This document shows, one piece after another, positions 6,970 through 7,101 of a DNA stretch of 7,101 nt. The stretch comes from Bacilli bacterium. Lineage in GTDB: Bacteria > Bacillota_I > Bacilli_A > ML615J-28 > CAG-698. Location of the stretch: positions 1 through 7,101 of the forward strand of contig JAEEJT010000167.1 in the NCBI GenBank assembly GCA_016282055.1, written 5' to 3'. The position numbers and the translations under genes were made by a program. The notes under the pieces were generated by a model. That model made no database searches and was not told the DNA's origin. It worked only from the letters and a program-made list of their open reading frames with translations. How positions within the stretch are numbered: the stretch's first letter is position 1; every line of letters begins with the position of its first letter.

Positions 6970-7101
6970 TTATATATCATTATCATATTTCAATATAAAT
7001 GAATAATTTCTATACTGTTCTTCAGTTATATAATATTGCTGAAGTGTATCGAATTCACTTAGATTCTTTATATAAATATATTTATCTTTTCTTTTGTCAT
7101 A
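6970..7101 (-). CDS. C-terminal 43 residues of an unrecognised protein, cut by the right edge
   Basis: An open frame enters at 7101 and ends with TAA at 6972-6970. The visible tail begins YDKRKDKYIYIKNL and ends FILKYDNDI, and it is rich in Tyr, Lys, Asp and Gln. An ATG at 7100 in another frame reaches a stop after ten codons and is not the start. The hairpin terminator just downstream supports this being a true gene end. No family is recognisable from so short a piece. It is on the same strand as its neighbours, about 100 bases before the 60-residue gene. Confidence 0.6.
   Translation of the reverse strand, partial: YDKRKDKYIYIKNLSEFDTLQQYYITEEQYRNYSFILKYDNDI

Overview
The window is strongly A+T-rich (roughly three quarters A+T by eye) and is filled almost edge to edge by genes read leftward on the minus strand. 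Three are visible. A small gene is cut by the right edge (6970..7101). A 60-codon gene follows (6688..6870). A single enormous gene then starts at 6681 and is still open at base 1: 2227 codons with no stop, so its C-terminus lies outside the window. The only non-coding gap of note is the 99 bases at 6871..6969, which hold a hairpin terminator and a strong bacterial-type ribosome binding site.

The giant protein has no signal peptide or membrane segment at its N-terminus. It begins with short coiled-coil-like helices, continues with beta-rich sequence I do not recognise, and carries three arrays of Asp-box (BNR) repeats, the S-x-D-x-G-x-x-W hairpin of sialidase/sortilin/YCF48-type beta-propellers. 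Array A (residues about 581-902) has seven divergent blades. Arrays C1 (about 1626-1792, four blades) and C2 (about 1870-2200, eight blades) are tandem copies of a 39-45 residue unit, most often 40-41, and very similar even at DNA level. A 77-residue insertion splits C1 from C2 in the middle of a blade. About 720 residues of unrecognised beta-rich sequence lie between A and C1, with one isolated Asp-box.

The best overall reading is a virion structural module (tail fibre, baseplate appendage or receptor-binding protein) of a large, low-GC tailed phage. Support comes from same-strand compact packing, the AGGAG site, a tiny coiled-coil protein directly upstream of a giant modular protein, and the absence of a secretion signal. 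A giant bacterial surface protein is the alternative. No hallmark phage gene (terminase, capsid, portal) is in the window, so phage origin is inference.

The most unusual point is that the 60-codon gene and the giant gene are in the same reading frame, separated only by one TAA and two sense codons. The small gene has a strong ribosome binding site and the giant one has none that I can see. They are probably translated together by termination-reinitiation, or they are a split form of one longer protein.
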